A DNA stretch of 64,000 bases from Halioglobus maricola (GTDB taxonomy: Bacteria; Pseudomonadota; Gammaproteobacteria; Pseudomonadales; Halieaceae), in the NCBI RefSeq assembly GCF_009388985.1, contig NZ_CP036422.1:2060501-2124500 (forward strand), written 5' to 3'. Made by a program: the position numbers and the translations under genes. The notes under the pieces are model-generated. The model saw nothing but the letters and a program-made list of their open reading frames with translations. It was not told the origin of the DNA and did no database searches. Positions 1 to 9,307 of the stretch are shown here, piece after piece. Numbering within the stretch: position 1 is the stretch's first letter; each line of letters begins with the position of its first letter.

Positions 1-550
1 CATCGTATTTAACTGGGACATGCTGTCGTTTGTACCCATGATCGGGCTGAGCATCGGGGTGACCACCCTGATTGGGCGCTCGGTAGGCGCCGGAGAAATC
101 GATCGAGCTAACCAGATGATTTCTTCGGGCTTCATTATGGCTCTCGGCTATTCGGGAACCCTCGCGGTGCTTTTCTTTATATTCCGGGTTGAACTTATCG
201 ACGTGTTCTCTACTCCCGACGACGATTTTCAGCGCGTGCGCGAGTTGGGCCAGGCCATGATTGTGGGTTTGTGTTCCTATATGTTGGCGGATGCCACGAT
301 CCTGATTTCAGGCGGTGCGCTGCGTGGTGCAGGAGATACCCGCTGGGTAATGATTACCTCCACGTCCCTGCATATGGCGATGTTGGTGGCTCAATACTTT
401 GTCATCGTCCAATGGCAGATGTCGCCACTGGTTTCCTGGTGGGTGTTTGTCACCATGCTGATAAGTATTGCGATATGCTTTGTCGCACGCCTGGGGGGAG
501 GCCGCTGGCGGCGGCCTGAGCGACTTGCGCGAGTGATGGCCGAGCACTGA
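1..550 (+). CDS. MATE family efflux transporter, C-terminal part (partial)
   Basis: The reading frame is open from the first bases of the window, so only about the last 180 residues of the protein are present. The visible part is strongly hydrophobic with about four membrane segments. It carries the MATE-like stretch IGLSIGVTTLIGRSVGAG followed by a later SGGALRGAGDTRW stretch, which is typical of the second half of MATE drug/sodium (or proton) antiporters. The protein would sit in the inner membrane and export cationic or organic compounds. The tail ends in a basic stretch (GGGRWRRPERLAR) expected on the cytoplasmic side. The substrate cannot be inferred. It converges on the acyltransferase gene that ends at 571, about 20 bases away. 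Confidence 0.85.
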   Translation, partial: IVFNWDMLSFVPMIGLSIGVTTLIGRSVGAGEIDRANQMISSGFIMALGYSGTLAVLFFIFRVELIDVFSTPDDDFQRVRELGQAMIVGLCSYMLADATILISGGALRGAGDTRWVMITSTSLHMAMLVAQYFVIVQWQMSPLVSWWVFVTMLISIAICFVARLGGGRWRRPERLARVMAEH

Positions 551-570
551 CGCGCGCTTGCAGCGGGAAG

Positions 571-1497
571 CTACAGCGTCAGCAGGCGCCGTATCAAACC
601 ATCCTTACCCTGATTCTGGGCGCGGGCAACCAGCAGCTCGCCCAACTGCGTATCAATATTGTCCGCAACTTCCGCACGAATTTTTTCCAGCTGCCGTTTG
701 CCCGGAGTGCGTCCCTTGAAAGCCGATAGATCGACCGGATCACCAAAACCGATGTAGCAGCGCTGGGGGCGAGGAAATAACGTTCCGAGTGCACCTCTGG
801 GGATAGGTGGCAGCATGTCGGAGCGCGTGTTTTCATCGAGCATACCCGCGCGCTTGAGCACCTGACCCAGCCGCGAGTCAGGTATGTCTTCACCCTCGAT
901 CATATGGGCATAGAACTCGTCGGGTCCGACCACGCCGAAAGGCATGATGGTGTAGCCATGCCGGGCGGCCAGCTTCACAAACCCGTAGCGTTCCTTCCAC
1001 TGCAGTTCATACATCTGGCGCGCTGGCTTGACTGCCTCGTGAGCGCCGCCGGGGAATACCATCAAATCGTGGCCTTCTTCCATCAGGGCGGCGCAAACCT
1101 CGGGGTGGCCCATGACTGGGCCAAAACGGACCAATCGATCGCCGATGGCAGGCACGGTGAACAGAAATTTGTCACCCAGGCCGCGGATAAAGCGTCCCAG
1201 TTCCTTCATCATGACCGGCCCCAGGACCCAGCCATCAAGTGCGAAAAGTGAGTGGTTGCCGACGAATAGACAGGGCTTGTCGGGAATATTATCGCCACCC
1301 ATCACCACTGGGTTGAATAGCGCCTTGACCACGCGGTAGGAGTTCTCCAGCATCGGACCGCTGGGTGGTTCGACAGCGAGCGCCGCCTCTATATGCTGGG
1401 CCAGCGCCTCCTCTGTGCCTAGAGGTTGATTGTCTTTGTCGAAGATGGCCATGAAACGATTTACCAGAGAGAGTGAGCTGCTAGTATAGCTGTTCAT
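571..1497 (-). CDS. MGAT-like lysophospholipid/glycerol acyltransferase
   Basis: The 308-residue protein has the acyltransferase block I variant NHSLFALD at residues 81-88 (H-x5-D instead of the usual H-x4-D) and block III FPGGAHEA at about 148-155. This combination is typical of the LPLAT group that resembles eukaryotic mono/diacylglycerol acyltransferases, rather than PlsC proper. It would transfer an acyl chain from acyl-CoA or acyl-ACP to a glycerolipid or similar acceptor at the inner membrane. No clear membrane helix is visible. It is divergent from the transglutaminase-like gene, with about 40 bases between the start codons, so their promoters must overlap. A second internal Met at residue 16 is an alternative start. 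The acceptor substrate is unknown. Confidence 0.8.
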   Translation of the reverse strand: MNSYTSSSLSLVNRFMAIFDKDNQPLGTEEALAQHIEAALAVEPPSGPMLENSYRVVKALFNPVVMGGDNIPDKPCLFVGNHSLFALDGWVLGPVMMKELGRFIRGLGDKFLFTVPAIGDRLVRFGPVMGHPEVCAALMEEGHDLMVFPGGAHEAVKPARQMYELQWKERYGFVKLAARHGYTIMPFGVVGPDEFYAHMIEGEDIPDSRLGQVLKRAGMLDENTRSDMLPPIPRGALGTLFPRPQRCYIGFGDPVDLSAFKGRTPGKRQLEKIRAEVADNIDTQLGELLVARAQNQGKDGLIRRLLTL

Positions 1498-1537
1498 ATT
1501 GCTTGCTGGCAGTGACAGATTTCACAGAGGGTTGTTT

Positions 1538-2497
1538 ATGGTTCGCGTGGTGTTTTTTCTGCTTGGTTTGTTTGGCAGTGCGTCGGGATTAACTGCTGAA
1601 ACAAGAGTGTTCGAATTCAACTATCGAATGCTGGCCAATGAATTCCTCAGCACAGAGGCTGTGGATATCTATATCCCGCTGCCACTGGAAGACGGCAGTC
1701 AACGCATTCTCGAACAGACGATCCGCTCATCTATTCCCGGCGAGAGTGGAGTTGAGGCGCGCTATGGCAATGGCTACTTCCATATACATCGCCCTGCCAA
1801 TATCAATAACCCGATAGACGCCGATCTCAGCTGGACCGTGGAGCGCCGCGTAGCGGGTGATGTAGATGAACCGCTGACGGCGCAAGAGCGAGAACAATTC
1901 CTTGCGCCCAACCAGTTGGTGCCCGTAGGGCATGAAGTGCTCGAGCCCATTCTGGCCGAGGTGCATGCGATGCGAGTGGATGAGTCGCCGGCGGCAACCG
2001 CAAGGGCGATTTACGATTGGGTGGTGGACAATGTCGAATATAAAAAGGTCGGCACCGGCTGGGGCAATGGCGATACTTTCTGGGCTTGCAGTGAGCGCTA
2101 TGGCAACTGCACGGACTTTCACGCCCTGTTTATTTCACTGGCGCGCTCCGAGGGTATTCCGGCCCGGTTCGAAATCGGCTTTCCAGTGCCAGACTCACGC
2201 GAGGAGGGTGAAATCGGAGGCTATCACTGCTGGGTTCGCTTCCACTTGCCCGACAGGGGCTGGGTGCCAATTGACGCCTCCGAGGCGGCTAAAAACCCTG
2301 CACAGCGGGAACTGTTCTACGGCACTCAGCCAGCGGACAGAATCCATTTCTCAACCGGGCGTGATCTGGTGTTGACCGAGGCGAGCAAACGCCAACCCCT
2401 CAACTATTTTATCTACCCCTATGTCGAGCTTGGTGGAATTCCCTGGCGTGCCAAAGTAGAGACGAGCTTTTCGTTCCGCGAAGTCACAGGTGGCTGA
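1538..2497 (+). CDS. Secreted transglutaminase-like (papain-fold) domain protein
   Basis: I chose the ATG at 1538 because AGAGG lies just upstream and the resulting N-terminus (MVRVVFFLLGLFGSASG) is a signal peptide. A TTG further upstream at 1499 is possible but less likely. The 319-residue product has a transglutaminase core with Cys191 (in YGNCTDFHALF), His230 (GYHCWVRF) and Asp246 (WVPIDASEA), the papain-like triad. Bacterial members of this fold are usually peptidases or peptide-modifying enzymes of the envelope rather than true protein cross-linkers. The export signal suggests action in the periplasm. There is no operon partner, since the next gene starts 90 bases downstream with its own ribosome site. 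The substrate is unknown. Confidence 0.82.
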   Translation: MVRVVFFLLGLFGSASGLTAETRVFEFNYRMLANEFLSTEAVDIYIPLPLEDGSQRILEQTIRSSIPGESGVEARYGNGYFHIHRPANINNPIDADLSWTVERRVAGDVDEPLTAQEREQFLAPNQLVPVGHEVLEPILAEVHAMRVDESPAATARAIYDWVVDNVEYKKVGTGWGNGDTFWACSERYGNCTDFHALFISLARSEGIPARFEIGFPVPDSREEGEIGGYHCWVRFHLPDRGWVPIDASEAAKNPAQRELFYGTQPADRIHFSTGRDLVLTEASKRQPLNYFIYPYVELGGIPWRAKVETSFSFREVTGG

Positions 2498-2586
2498 ACG
2501 GCAGTAAGTTGATCTGGCGCAATTCATTATTTTTCCCCGGCGTTACATTTGACACTGGCAGATTGTGACTTCATGCGGGGAAGCTC

Positions 2587-2892
2587 ATGGCGGCCTACGC
2601 CATCGTAGACGTCCACATTTTCGATATCGCTGACTACCTCGACTACCAGCAGGCTCTCGGCCCCTTGTTGCGTGAGGCGGGTGCGCGATATCTCGCGCGC
2701 GGTGGTGAGTTTGAAGTTTTCGCCGGGCACATGCAGCCTGAGCGTTTGATTATTCTTGAGTTCCCTTCCCACGACAGGCTGCGCCAGTTCTTTCAGGGCG
2801 ACGACTATCAGGCGCTTTTGCCGCAGCAGGAGGCCTGCTGCAGGGCTTGTGTGATCGGCGTTAGCGGCCTTCCGGAACCGACTCTCCCTTAA
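2587..2892 (+). CDS. DUF1330 family protein
   Basis: A small 101-residue protein of ferredoxin-like (dimeric alpha-beta barrel) type. It has the DUF1330 pattern: Y-x2-Y near residues 18-21, a central RGGEFEVFAG stretch (about 39-48) and LEFPSHDRLRQFF (about 58-70). No catalytic residue is established for the family and there is no signal peptide. A GCGGGGAA purine-rich stretch precedes the ATG. The C-terminal part has a CCRAC cysteine cluster (around residues 84-88) that I do not recall as part of the family core. Function is unknown. It lies in the same direction as nifJ, about 80 bases upstream, but nothing in the sequence links the two. Confidence 0.75.
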   Translation: MAAYAIVDVHIFDIADYLDYQQALGPLLREAGARYLARGGEFEVFAGHMQPERLIILEFPSHDRLRQFFQGDDYQALLPQQEACCRACVIGVSGLPEPTLP

Positions 2893-2970
2893 GCCTGATT
2901 CGGATCAATATCCCCGGGGCGATAGGCGCTTATAGTCAAACCTGTGCCATTGCCGTGCGAGGAATGCGCT

Positions 2971-5900
2971 ATGAGTTCAGATGTGAGTTCAGTATCGAAA
3001 GCCGTAATCGACGGCAACCAGGCTGCCGCCACCATTGCCCACCTGTGCAATGAGGTGATCGCGATATACCCGATTACGCCATCATCCAATATGGGTGAGT
3101 TGGCAGATGAATGGTCGGCCAGTGGCCGGGTGAATCTGTGGGGAAGTGTACCAACGGTAGTCGAGATGCAGAGCGAGGGCGGAGCAGCCGGGGCCATTCA
3201 CGGCGCTCTGCAAGCGGGCGCATTGTCGACGACGTTTACAGCCTCGCAGGGCCTTCTGCTGATGATCCCCAATATGTACAAGATTGCCGGCGAGCTGACG
3301 CCCACGGTCTTCCACATTGCGGCGCGTTCACTGGCTTGTCAGGGCTTGTCGATCTTCGGTGATCACTCGGATGTGATGTCTACTCGACAGACGGGCTTCG
3401 CCATGCTGGCGTCCAATTGCCCGCAAGAGGTCATGGACCTGGCGCTGGTTGCCCAGGCTGTAACTCTCGAGAGTCGAGTGCCTTTTCTGCACTTCTTCGA
3501 CGGATTTCGTACCTCTCACGAAGTGGCAAAGATCGACACGCTGCCGGAAGATATTGTCCGGCGAATGATTGACGACAGCTGGATTCAAAACCATCGCGAG
3601 CGCGCTTTGTCGCCGGCCCATCCGGTATTGCGCGGCAGCTCCCAGAATCCCGATGTCTATTTCCAGGCCAGGGAGACCGTCAACCCCTACTATCAAAAGT
3701 TGCCATCTATGGTGCAGGCAGCGATGGATAAACTCGCGGGACTCACCGGCCGGCGCTACGAATTATTTGAGTATGTCGGAGCAGCAGATGCGGAGGATGT
3801 TGTTATCCTCATGGGGTCGGGGGCTGAAGCTGCACACGAGACTGTGGATCATCTCAACGCCGCTGGCCAGAATCTGGGTCTGTTGAAGGTGCGCTTGTAT
3901 CGACCTTTCTCAGCGGAGCATATGCTGGCGGCCTTACCTGCAAGTACGCGACGTATTGCCGTGTTGGACCGCACCAAGGAGCCCGGCTCGGACGGCGAAC
4001 CGCTGTATAAGGATGTTGTGACAGCGATCGCCCAAAATGTCTGCGGCAATAACCCTCGATTTGCATCAATGCCGCGGATTATTGGTGGGCGCTATGGGCT
4101 CTCATCGAAGGAGTTCACGCCCGGAATGATCCAGGCCGTTTTCTCAGAATTGGGGCGGGAGCGACCAAAGAATCCGTTCACCATCGGTATCCACGATGAT
4201 CTCAGTCACACCAGCCTCGACTGGGATGAGAGCTTTCGCACGTGTGCCCATGACGATACATTTCAGGCAGTTTTTTATGGGCTGGGCAGCGATGGGACCG
4301 TGTCTGCGAACAAGAATACCATAAAGATTATTGGTGAAAGCACGGAGCTGGAGGCTCAGGGCTATTTTGTCTATGACTCGAAAAAATCCGGCGCTGTTAC
4401 GATTTCTCATCTGCGCTTTGGCCCGGACCATATTCGTTCCAGCTATCTGATCGGGGCAGGGGACGCTCGCTTCGTTGGCTGCCACCAGCCGACGTTCCTG
4501 GAGAAATATGACGTGCTGGAATATGCTGCAAACGAGGCGGTATTCCTGCTCAATTCTCCCGCTACAGCAGATCAGGTATGGGAAACCCTGACACCTGAAG
4601 TGCAACAGCAAATGCTTGATAAGAACATCCGGTTTTTTGCCATCGACGCGTACGGTGTGGCCGAGCGAAGCGGTATGGGTAAGCGCATCAACACGATCAT
4701 GCAGACCTGTTTCTTCGCAATTTCAGGCATATTGCCGCGGGATCAGGCCATTGCTTCGATCAAGGAAGCAGTAGTAAAAACCTACGGGAGAAAGGGGCGC
4801 CGAATCGTCGAGCTTAACAATCGTGCGATCGACGAAACTCTGGCATGCTTGCATGAGATTCCGTTGGGACAACCGACAGCAACTGCCGTTGCGCAGCCCG
4901 ATCGCTTTGTCGGTGCTTCTGCGTTTGTCAAAGACGTTACCGCAGAAATTATCGCCGGTCGTGGTGACATGATAGCCGTCAGCCAGATGCCGGACGATGG
5001 TAGTTTTCCGCTGGGCACTGGCGCCTATGAAAAACGAAATCTAGCACTGGAGATTCCCGTATGGGATACCGAGCTCTGTACCCAGTGTGGTAAATGTCCT
5101 TTTGTGTGCCCGCACAGCGCCATTCGATCAAAAGTATTTCCCGCATCAGCGCTACAGGATGCGCCAATCGGGTTCAAGTCCGCCCCGGTGAAAGCCAAGG
5201 GGTATCCTGAGGGATACCACATCAGTTATCAGGTGGCTCCAGAGGACTGTACCGGCTGTACGCTCTGTGTAGATATCTGTCCGATACGCGACAAGTCCAA
5301 TGTAAGCCGCAAAGCGCTTAATATGGCAGAGCAGAAGCCTTTGCTGGATAACGAGAGAGAGAACTGGGCGTTTTTTGTAGGCTTGCCTGAGTTTGATCGC
5401 CGCCAGCTCAAGCGCAACACGATCGCCGGGTCCATGGTGATGCAGCCTCTGTTCGAGTTTTCCGGCGCCTGCGTAGGCTGTGGTGAAACACCCTATGTGA
5501 AGTTGGTTTCACAACTTTTCGGCGACCGCATGTTAGTAGCTAACGCAACGGGTTGTTCCTCGATCTACGGCGGTAACCTGCCCACGACCCCCTGGGCGAC
5601 GACGCCGGATGGGCGGGGCCCCGCCTGGTGCAACTCGCTGTTTGAAGACAATGCCGAATTCGGTCTTGGCATGCGTCTCGCAGTTGACCAACAGCGCCTG
5701 GCAGCCCGCGAGCAGTTGCAGCGGTTCGCGGAGGAGCTGGACAGTGATCTAGTGCTCGAGATACTGCACGCAGAGGAACACAGCGAAGCGGATATTTATG
5801 AGCAGCGGCAACGCATCGCTCAGCTCGATAGCGCATTGCAGGCCCTGGGCACGCCTGAAGCTCTCCGCCTGCTCTCATTGACAGAGAACCTGTGTCGTAA

Positions 5901-6615
5901 GTCGGTGTGGATTGTCGGCGGTGATGGCTGGGCCTACGATATCGGCTACGGCGGTGTAGATCATGTGCTAGCCAGTGGCGCCGACGTCAATCTGTTGGTT
6001 CTGGACACGGAGGTCTATTCCAATACTGGCGGGCAAACCTCTAAGGCCACGCCCCGTGGAGCGGTCGCCAAGTTTTCCTCTGCTGGCAAGGCGACAGGTA
6101 AGAAGGATCTGGCGTTGCTGGCGATGGAATATGAGAACGTCTACGTCGCGCGTGTGGCCTACGGAGCCAAGGACACGCAGACGCTGAACGCTCTGCTCGA
6201 GGCTGAGGCCCACCCGGGCCCCAGCCTGGTTATCGCGCTGTCACCCTGTATCGCGCACGGAGTGGATATGTCCTTCAACCATCGCCAGCAGGGGATGGCG
6301 GTGAACAGCGGGCACTGGCCGTTGTTTCGCTTCAATCCTGCCCAGATCGAAAAAGGGCGGCCGCCGATGAAGATGGACTCCAGGGCGCCGAGCATTCCCT
6401 ATCGCGATTATGTCCAGACCGAGACCCGATTCAGCATGCTGTGGCATACGCACCCTGAGGTGGCTGAGTCGCTCGTTGAAGAGGAGCAGCGTTTCGTTAA
6501 TCACCGCTATCACTACTATAAGCAGCTGTCGGAACTGGATTGGAGCGATGGCGAGGCTGTTGCCACTGCCAAGGCGGAACGCAAGATATCACCCAGCTCG
6601 GAAAAAGAGGTATAG
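2971..6615 (+). CDS. nifJ: Pyruvate:ferredoxin (flavodoxin) oxidoreductase
   Basis: A single-chain 1214-residue PFOR with all domains fused: the N-terminal pyruvate-binding domain (YPITPSSNMGE near residue 33), the middle transketolase-like and gamma domains, and two 4Fe-4S cluster motifs. The cluster motifs are CTQCGKC-x3-C at about 703-713 and CTGCTLC-x3-C at about 760-770. The proximal cluster cysteines begin at CVGCGE, about 834, and the TPP domain carries GGDGWAYDIGYGG and the SNTGGQTSKATP motif. It oxidises pyruvate with CoA to acetyl-CoA and CO2, passing electrons to ferredoxin or flavodoxin, and can run in reverse. The ATG at 2971 follows GAGGAA with a 6-base spacer, so it is preferred over a GTG nine codons upstream. 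The enzyme is usually oxygen sensitive, which is notable here. The downstream flavoprotein gene starts after 2 bases. Confidence 0.95.
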   Translation: MSSDVSSVSKAVIDGNQAAATIAHLCNEVIAIYPITPSSNMGELADEWSASGRVNLWGSVPTVVEMQSEGGAAGAIHGALQAGALSTTFTASQGLLLMIPNMYKIAGELTPTVFHIAARSLACQGLSIFGDHSDVMSTRQTGFAMLASNCPQEVMDLALVAQAVTLESRVPFLHFFDGFRTSHEVAKIDTLPEDIVRRMIDDSWIQNHRERALSPAHPVLRGSSQNPDVYFQARETVNPYYQKLPSMVQAAMDKLAGLTGRRYELFEYVGAADAEDVVILMGSGAEAAHETVDHLNAAGQNLGLLKVRLYRPFSAEHMLAALPASTRRIAVLDRTKEPGSDGEPLYKDVVTAIAQNVCGNNPRFASMPRIIGGRYGLSSKEFTPGMIQAVFSELGRERPKNPFTIGIHDDLSHTSLDWDESFRTCAHDDTFQAVFYGLGSDGTVSANKNTIKIIGESTELEAQGYFVYDSKKSGAVTISHLRFGPDHIRSSYLIGAGDARFVGCHQPTFLEKYDVLEYAANEAVFLLNSPATADQVWETLTPEVQQQMLDKNIRFFAIDAYGVAERSGMGKRINTIMQTCFFAISGILPRDQAIASIKEAVVKTYGRKGRRIVELNNRAIDETLACLHEIPLGQPTATAVAQPDRFVGASAFVKDVTAEIIAGRGDMIAVSQMPDDGSFPLGTGAYEKRNLALEIPVWDTELCTQCGKCPFVCPHSAIRSKVFPASALQDAPIGFKSAPVKAKGYPEGYHISYQVAPEDCTGCTLCVDICPIRDKSNVSRKALNMAEQKPLLDNERENWAFFVGLPEFDRRQLKRNTIAGSMVMQPLFEFSGACVGCGETPYVKLVSQLFGDRMLVANATGCSSIYGGNLPTTPWATTPDGRGPAWCNSLFEDNAEFGLGMRLAVDQQRLAAREQLQRFAEELDSDLVLEILHAEEHSEADIYEQRQRIAQLDSALQALGTPEALRLLSLTENLCRKSVWIVGGDGWAYDIGYGGVDHVLASGADVNLLVLDTEVYSNTGGQTSKATPRGAVAKFSSAGKATGKKDLALLAMEYENVYVARVAYGAKDTQTLNALLEAEAHPGPSLVIALSPCIAHGVDMSFNHRQQGMAVNSGHWPLFRFNPAQIEKGRPPMKMDSRAPSIPYRDYVQTETRFSMLWHTHPEVAESLVEEEQRFVNHRYHYYKQLSELDWSDGEAVATAKAERKISPSSEKEV

Positions 6616-6617
6616 AT

Positions 6618-7631
6618 ATGGCTGATCTCACAACGGAATACATGGGTCTGGCGCTGAAAAACCCTTTGGTACCGTCTTCTTCGCCGCTGAGCCGACATCT
6701 GGATTCGGCCAGGCGTCTCGAAGATGCTGGCGCGTCAGCGTTGGTCCTCCACTCGCTGTTTGAGGAGAAAATTGAAGAAGAGGACGCTCACTTTGATCGT
6801 TTCTACAATCAACAATCCCTCGGACACGGGGAGGCAGACAGCTTTCATCCGGTACCGGACAATCACGTCAGTTACGAGGAGAAGTACCTCGAGCACCTGA
6901 GCAGTGTTAAGCAGGCACTGGATATACCTGTAGTCGCCAGCCTGAACGGCACGACCCCTGGGGGCTGGGTGAGCTATGCCTCGGAGCTGGAAAAGGCTGG
7001 GGCAGATGCGCTGGAGTTGAATGTCTTTTACGTGCCGGCGTCTCCGAACGAGGATTGCTGCGCCGTAGAACAGCGCTACCTTGATGTACTGACAGCCGTT
7101 CGTGCCGAAGTACAGATTCCTATCGCGATGAAACTCTCGCCTCAGTTCAGCGCACTGGTGCATTTTGCCACTCGACTGGAAGCTGCAGGTGCAAATGGGC
7201 TGGTACTGTTCAATCGATTTTACCAGCCGGATATCGAGCTTGAAACTCTGGAGGTGACACCACAGCTGGAGCTTTCGAGTTCAGAGGAGTCCTTGTTGCG
7301 GATTCGGTGGCTGGCGATTCTGCATGGGAGGCTGCAATCATCGTTGGCGATCACTGGTGGGGTGCACAACACACGCGATGTGATCAAGTCATTGCTGGCA
7401 GGTGCGGATGTCACGCATATGTGCAGTGCCCTGTTGCGAAGAGGACCAGGTCATCTTGCGGTGGTGCTCAAATCGCTGGAAGAATGGCTGGACGAGCATG
7501 AGTACACTTCAGTTGCACAGCTAAAAGGGAGTGTTAGTCAGCGCACGGCAACCGACTCTGCAGCCTTTCTACGCGCGAACTATGTGTCCGTGCTGGACAG
7601 CTATCAACCGCCGCCCGGCGTGCGGTGGTAG
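6618..7631 (+). CDS. Dihydroorotate dehydrogenase-like flavoprotein paired with nifJ
   Basis: A 337-residue TIM-barrel protein beginning MADLTTEYMGLALKNPLVPSSS, which resembles the N-terminus of class 1 dihydroorotate dehydrogenases and PreA-type enzymes. FMN-binding elements are visible: VVASLNGTT, ADALELNVF, MKLSP near residue 175, and ITGGVHNTRDV followed by GADVTHMCSALL. The start at 6618 is set by AAAGAGG seven bases upstream and lies 2 bases after the nifJ stop, so the two genes are one transcript. It probably is not the pyrimidine-pathway enzyme: the usual active-site base region is replaced by NVFYVPASPNEDC. A role as an electron-transfer or ferredoxin-coupled partner of PFOR is inference from the gene pairing. 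No iron-sulfur motif is present. Confidence 0.85.
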   Translation: MADLTTEYMGLALKNPLVPSSSPLSRHLDSARRLEDAGASALVLHSLFEEKIEEEDAHFDRFYNQQSLGHGEADSFHPVPDNHVSYEEKYLEHLSSVKQALDIPVVASLNGTTPGGWVSYASELEKAGADALELNVFYVPASPNEDCCAVEQRYLDVLTAVRAEVQIPIAMKLSPQFSALVHFATRLEAAGANGLVLFNRFYQPDIELETLEVTPQLELSSSEESLLRIRWLAILHGRLQSSLAITGGVHNTRDVIKSLLAGADVTHMCSALLRRGPGHLAVVLKSLEEWLDEHEYTSVAQLKGSVSQRTATDSAAFLRANYVSVLDSYQPPPGVRW

Positions 7632-7634
7632 CTG

Positions 7635-9098
7635 TCAGGCGCTCGCACTGAAGGGTAGGGCAGCAACAGGCGAGTTGTCGAGAACCGCAGAGTAGGTTTG
7701 CTCCAATTCTGCGCAGCATTTACGTATGCCGCGCATGTCTTCGGGCGCGATAGGCGGTAGCACGCTCACTCGAATAGTCGCCGAACGAATCACCTTGCCC
7801 CCTTTAGGCAAAGCATCCTTGACGTTGTGCAATACGATAGGTACCAATGGCACGCCGGCTTTACGGGCCAGAATGAACGCTCCCATCTTGAACGGCTGGA
7901 CCTTGCCCAGTGTGCTGCGGGTGCCTTCGGGTGCAATTACCAATGAGCGTCCACTGGCGAGAACTTCCAGAGCGCGATGAATGACATCGCTCTGGTCCCG
8001 GTCATCGCGATCCACGAAGATGGTATCGACCTGCTTGAGCAGGGGACCAATGAGTGGGTTTGAGGCCATTTCTTTCTTACACAGGGCGACCACGTCGTCG
8101 CGCAGGAGGTGGGCCATTACCATGGAGTCGAGCAGACTCTGGTGATTGAAGACGTACACCGCTGGTCGCTGGGAACGCAGGTGTTCACGCCCATCAACTT
8201 CGTATTCCAGCCCTGCAATGCCTGAACCAATGTCACCGAATAATCGGGTAAGGCGGTTGGCATTGTTCAGTCTCGAAGTTCCAAGTGCGAGTGAGGCCCG
8301 TCCGGCCAGTGTCGTTGTGAGCAGCGCCTGGGCGACTGCGCCTGTGCGCGCAATCTGCTCGATGCCCGGTTGTCCGCGGCTGGAAAATTCGAGCTGTGGC
8401 CACTTGTGATTGCGCGCGTGGACGGCGAGCTTGTCTGAGGCATTGACCGCGACAGGATGGCCCACAGCCTGCAAAAGTGGCAGGTCTGCACTTGAATCTG
8501 TGTAGAACCAGCTGCGCGACAGTGTTGCTTTCTGTTGCCGGACTACCCGGCGTGCTGAGAGACTTTTCCCCTCGCCATAACACAGCGGCGCAACGACCTC
8601 GCCTGTGAAGCAGCCGTTTTGTACCTCGAGTTGAGTACAGCAGATTTCATCCACGCCGAGGATATCTGCGAGCGGCTCGACCTGGTAACGCGTTGCAGCA
8701 GTGACAATAACAAGGTAGTCGCCAGCGTTGCGATGCGTTTCTATCAACTCGATGGCTTCGCGGTATAGGGTGCGCTCGAGGTGTCGGGAGCAGGCGCGTT
8801 GGCCGAGGTCGGTCAGGGTGGCCTCGGACAGGCCGGTGATCGCGCGAGCGACGCGTTTTACCACCCGGTGATAGTTGCCGCCGGCCGGGTCGACTTTTTG
8901 CCGAACCACATCTCTGATGAGCCTGGCCGACTGACGTAAGTCACCCGTGGAGGCTGCATGGCGAGCTGTTTCTTGAGCCAGAGCCATGATCGAGTAGCCA
9001 CTGATCAGGGTACGATCGAGGTCAAAGAATGCAACGCGCCTCCCGGCGCCATGTTGCAGCGAGGGGATCTTGTCGAGGTGTTCACTGAACGGGGTCAT
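7635..9098 (-). CDS. HAD-IB phosphatase fused to 1-acylglycerol-3-phosphate acyltransferase
   Basis: A 487-residue two-domain protein. The N-terminal half is a HAD-IB hydrolase: FFDLDRTLI with the nucleophile and acid Asp at about residues 26 and 28, VTAATR (motif II), GEGKS (Lys) and YTDSSADLPLL (motif IV). The C-terminal half is a PlsC-type acyltransferase with NHQSLLDS at about 318-325 and PEGTRS at about 390-395. The start at 9098 is set by GAGGAGG five bases upstream on the minus strand; longer in-frame starts lack such a site. The fusion suggests that a phosphorylated lipid or phosphoserine-like ester is dephosphorylated and a lysophosphatidate acylated in one membrane-associated enzyme. 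Similar fusions are known in other bacteria. It converges on the nifJ operon with 3 bases between. Confidence 0.88.
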   Translation of the reverse strand: MTPFSEHLDKIPSLQHGAGRRVAFFDLDRTLISGYSIMALAQETARHAASTGDLRQSARLIRDVVRQKVDPAGGNYHRVVKRVARAITGLSEATLTDLGQRACSRHLERTLYREAIELIETHRNAGDYLVIVTAATRYQVEPLADILGVDEICCTQLEVQNGCFTGEVVAPLCYGEGKSLSARRVVRQQKATLSRSWFYTDSSADLPLLQAVGHPVAVNASDKLAVHARNHKWPQLEFSSRGQPGIEQIARTGAVAQALLTTTLAGRASLALGTSRLNNANRLTRLFGDIGSGIAGLEYEVDGREHLRSQRPAVYVFNHQSLLDSMVMAHLLRDDVVALCKKEMASNPLIGPLLKQVDTIFVDRDDRDQSDVIHRALEVLASGRSLVIAPEGTRSTLGKVQPFKMGAFILARKAGVPLVPIVLHNVKDALPKGGKVIRSATIRVSVLPPIAPEDMRGIRKCCAELEQTYSAVLDNSPVAALPFSASA

Positions 9099-9307
9099 TT
9101 GTTCCTCCTCGGAAGACATGAGTGCAGTGCAAAATTTGTACAGCAATAAGCTTGCCAGCCCCACAACTCTGGCCTGATTACGTGACAAGGCGATGACATG
9201 ATCAAAAATCGTGCCGATATTCCCGAGCGATGCACCGAAATGGTGCGAACTGAGATTGAGTTCACGCTGCCGTGGCGGGCGATGCACCGCTTGGTTAAGA
9301 TGACGGT

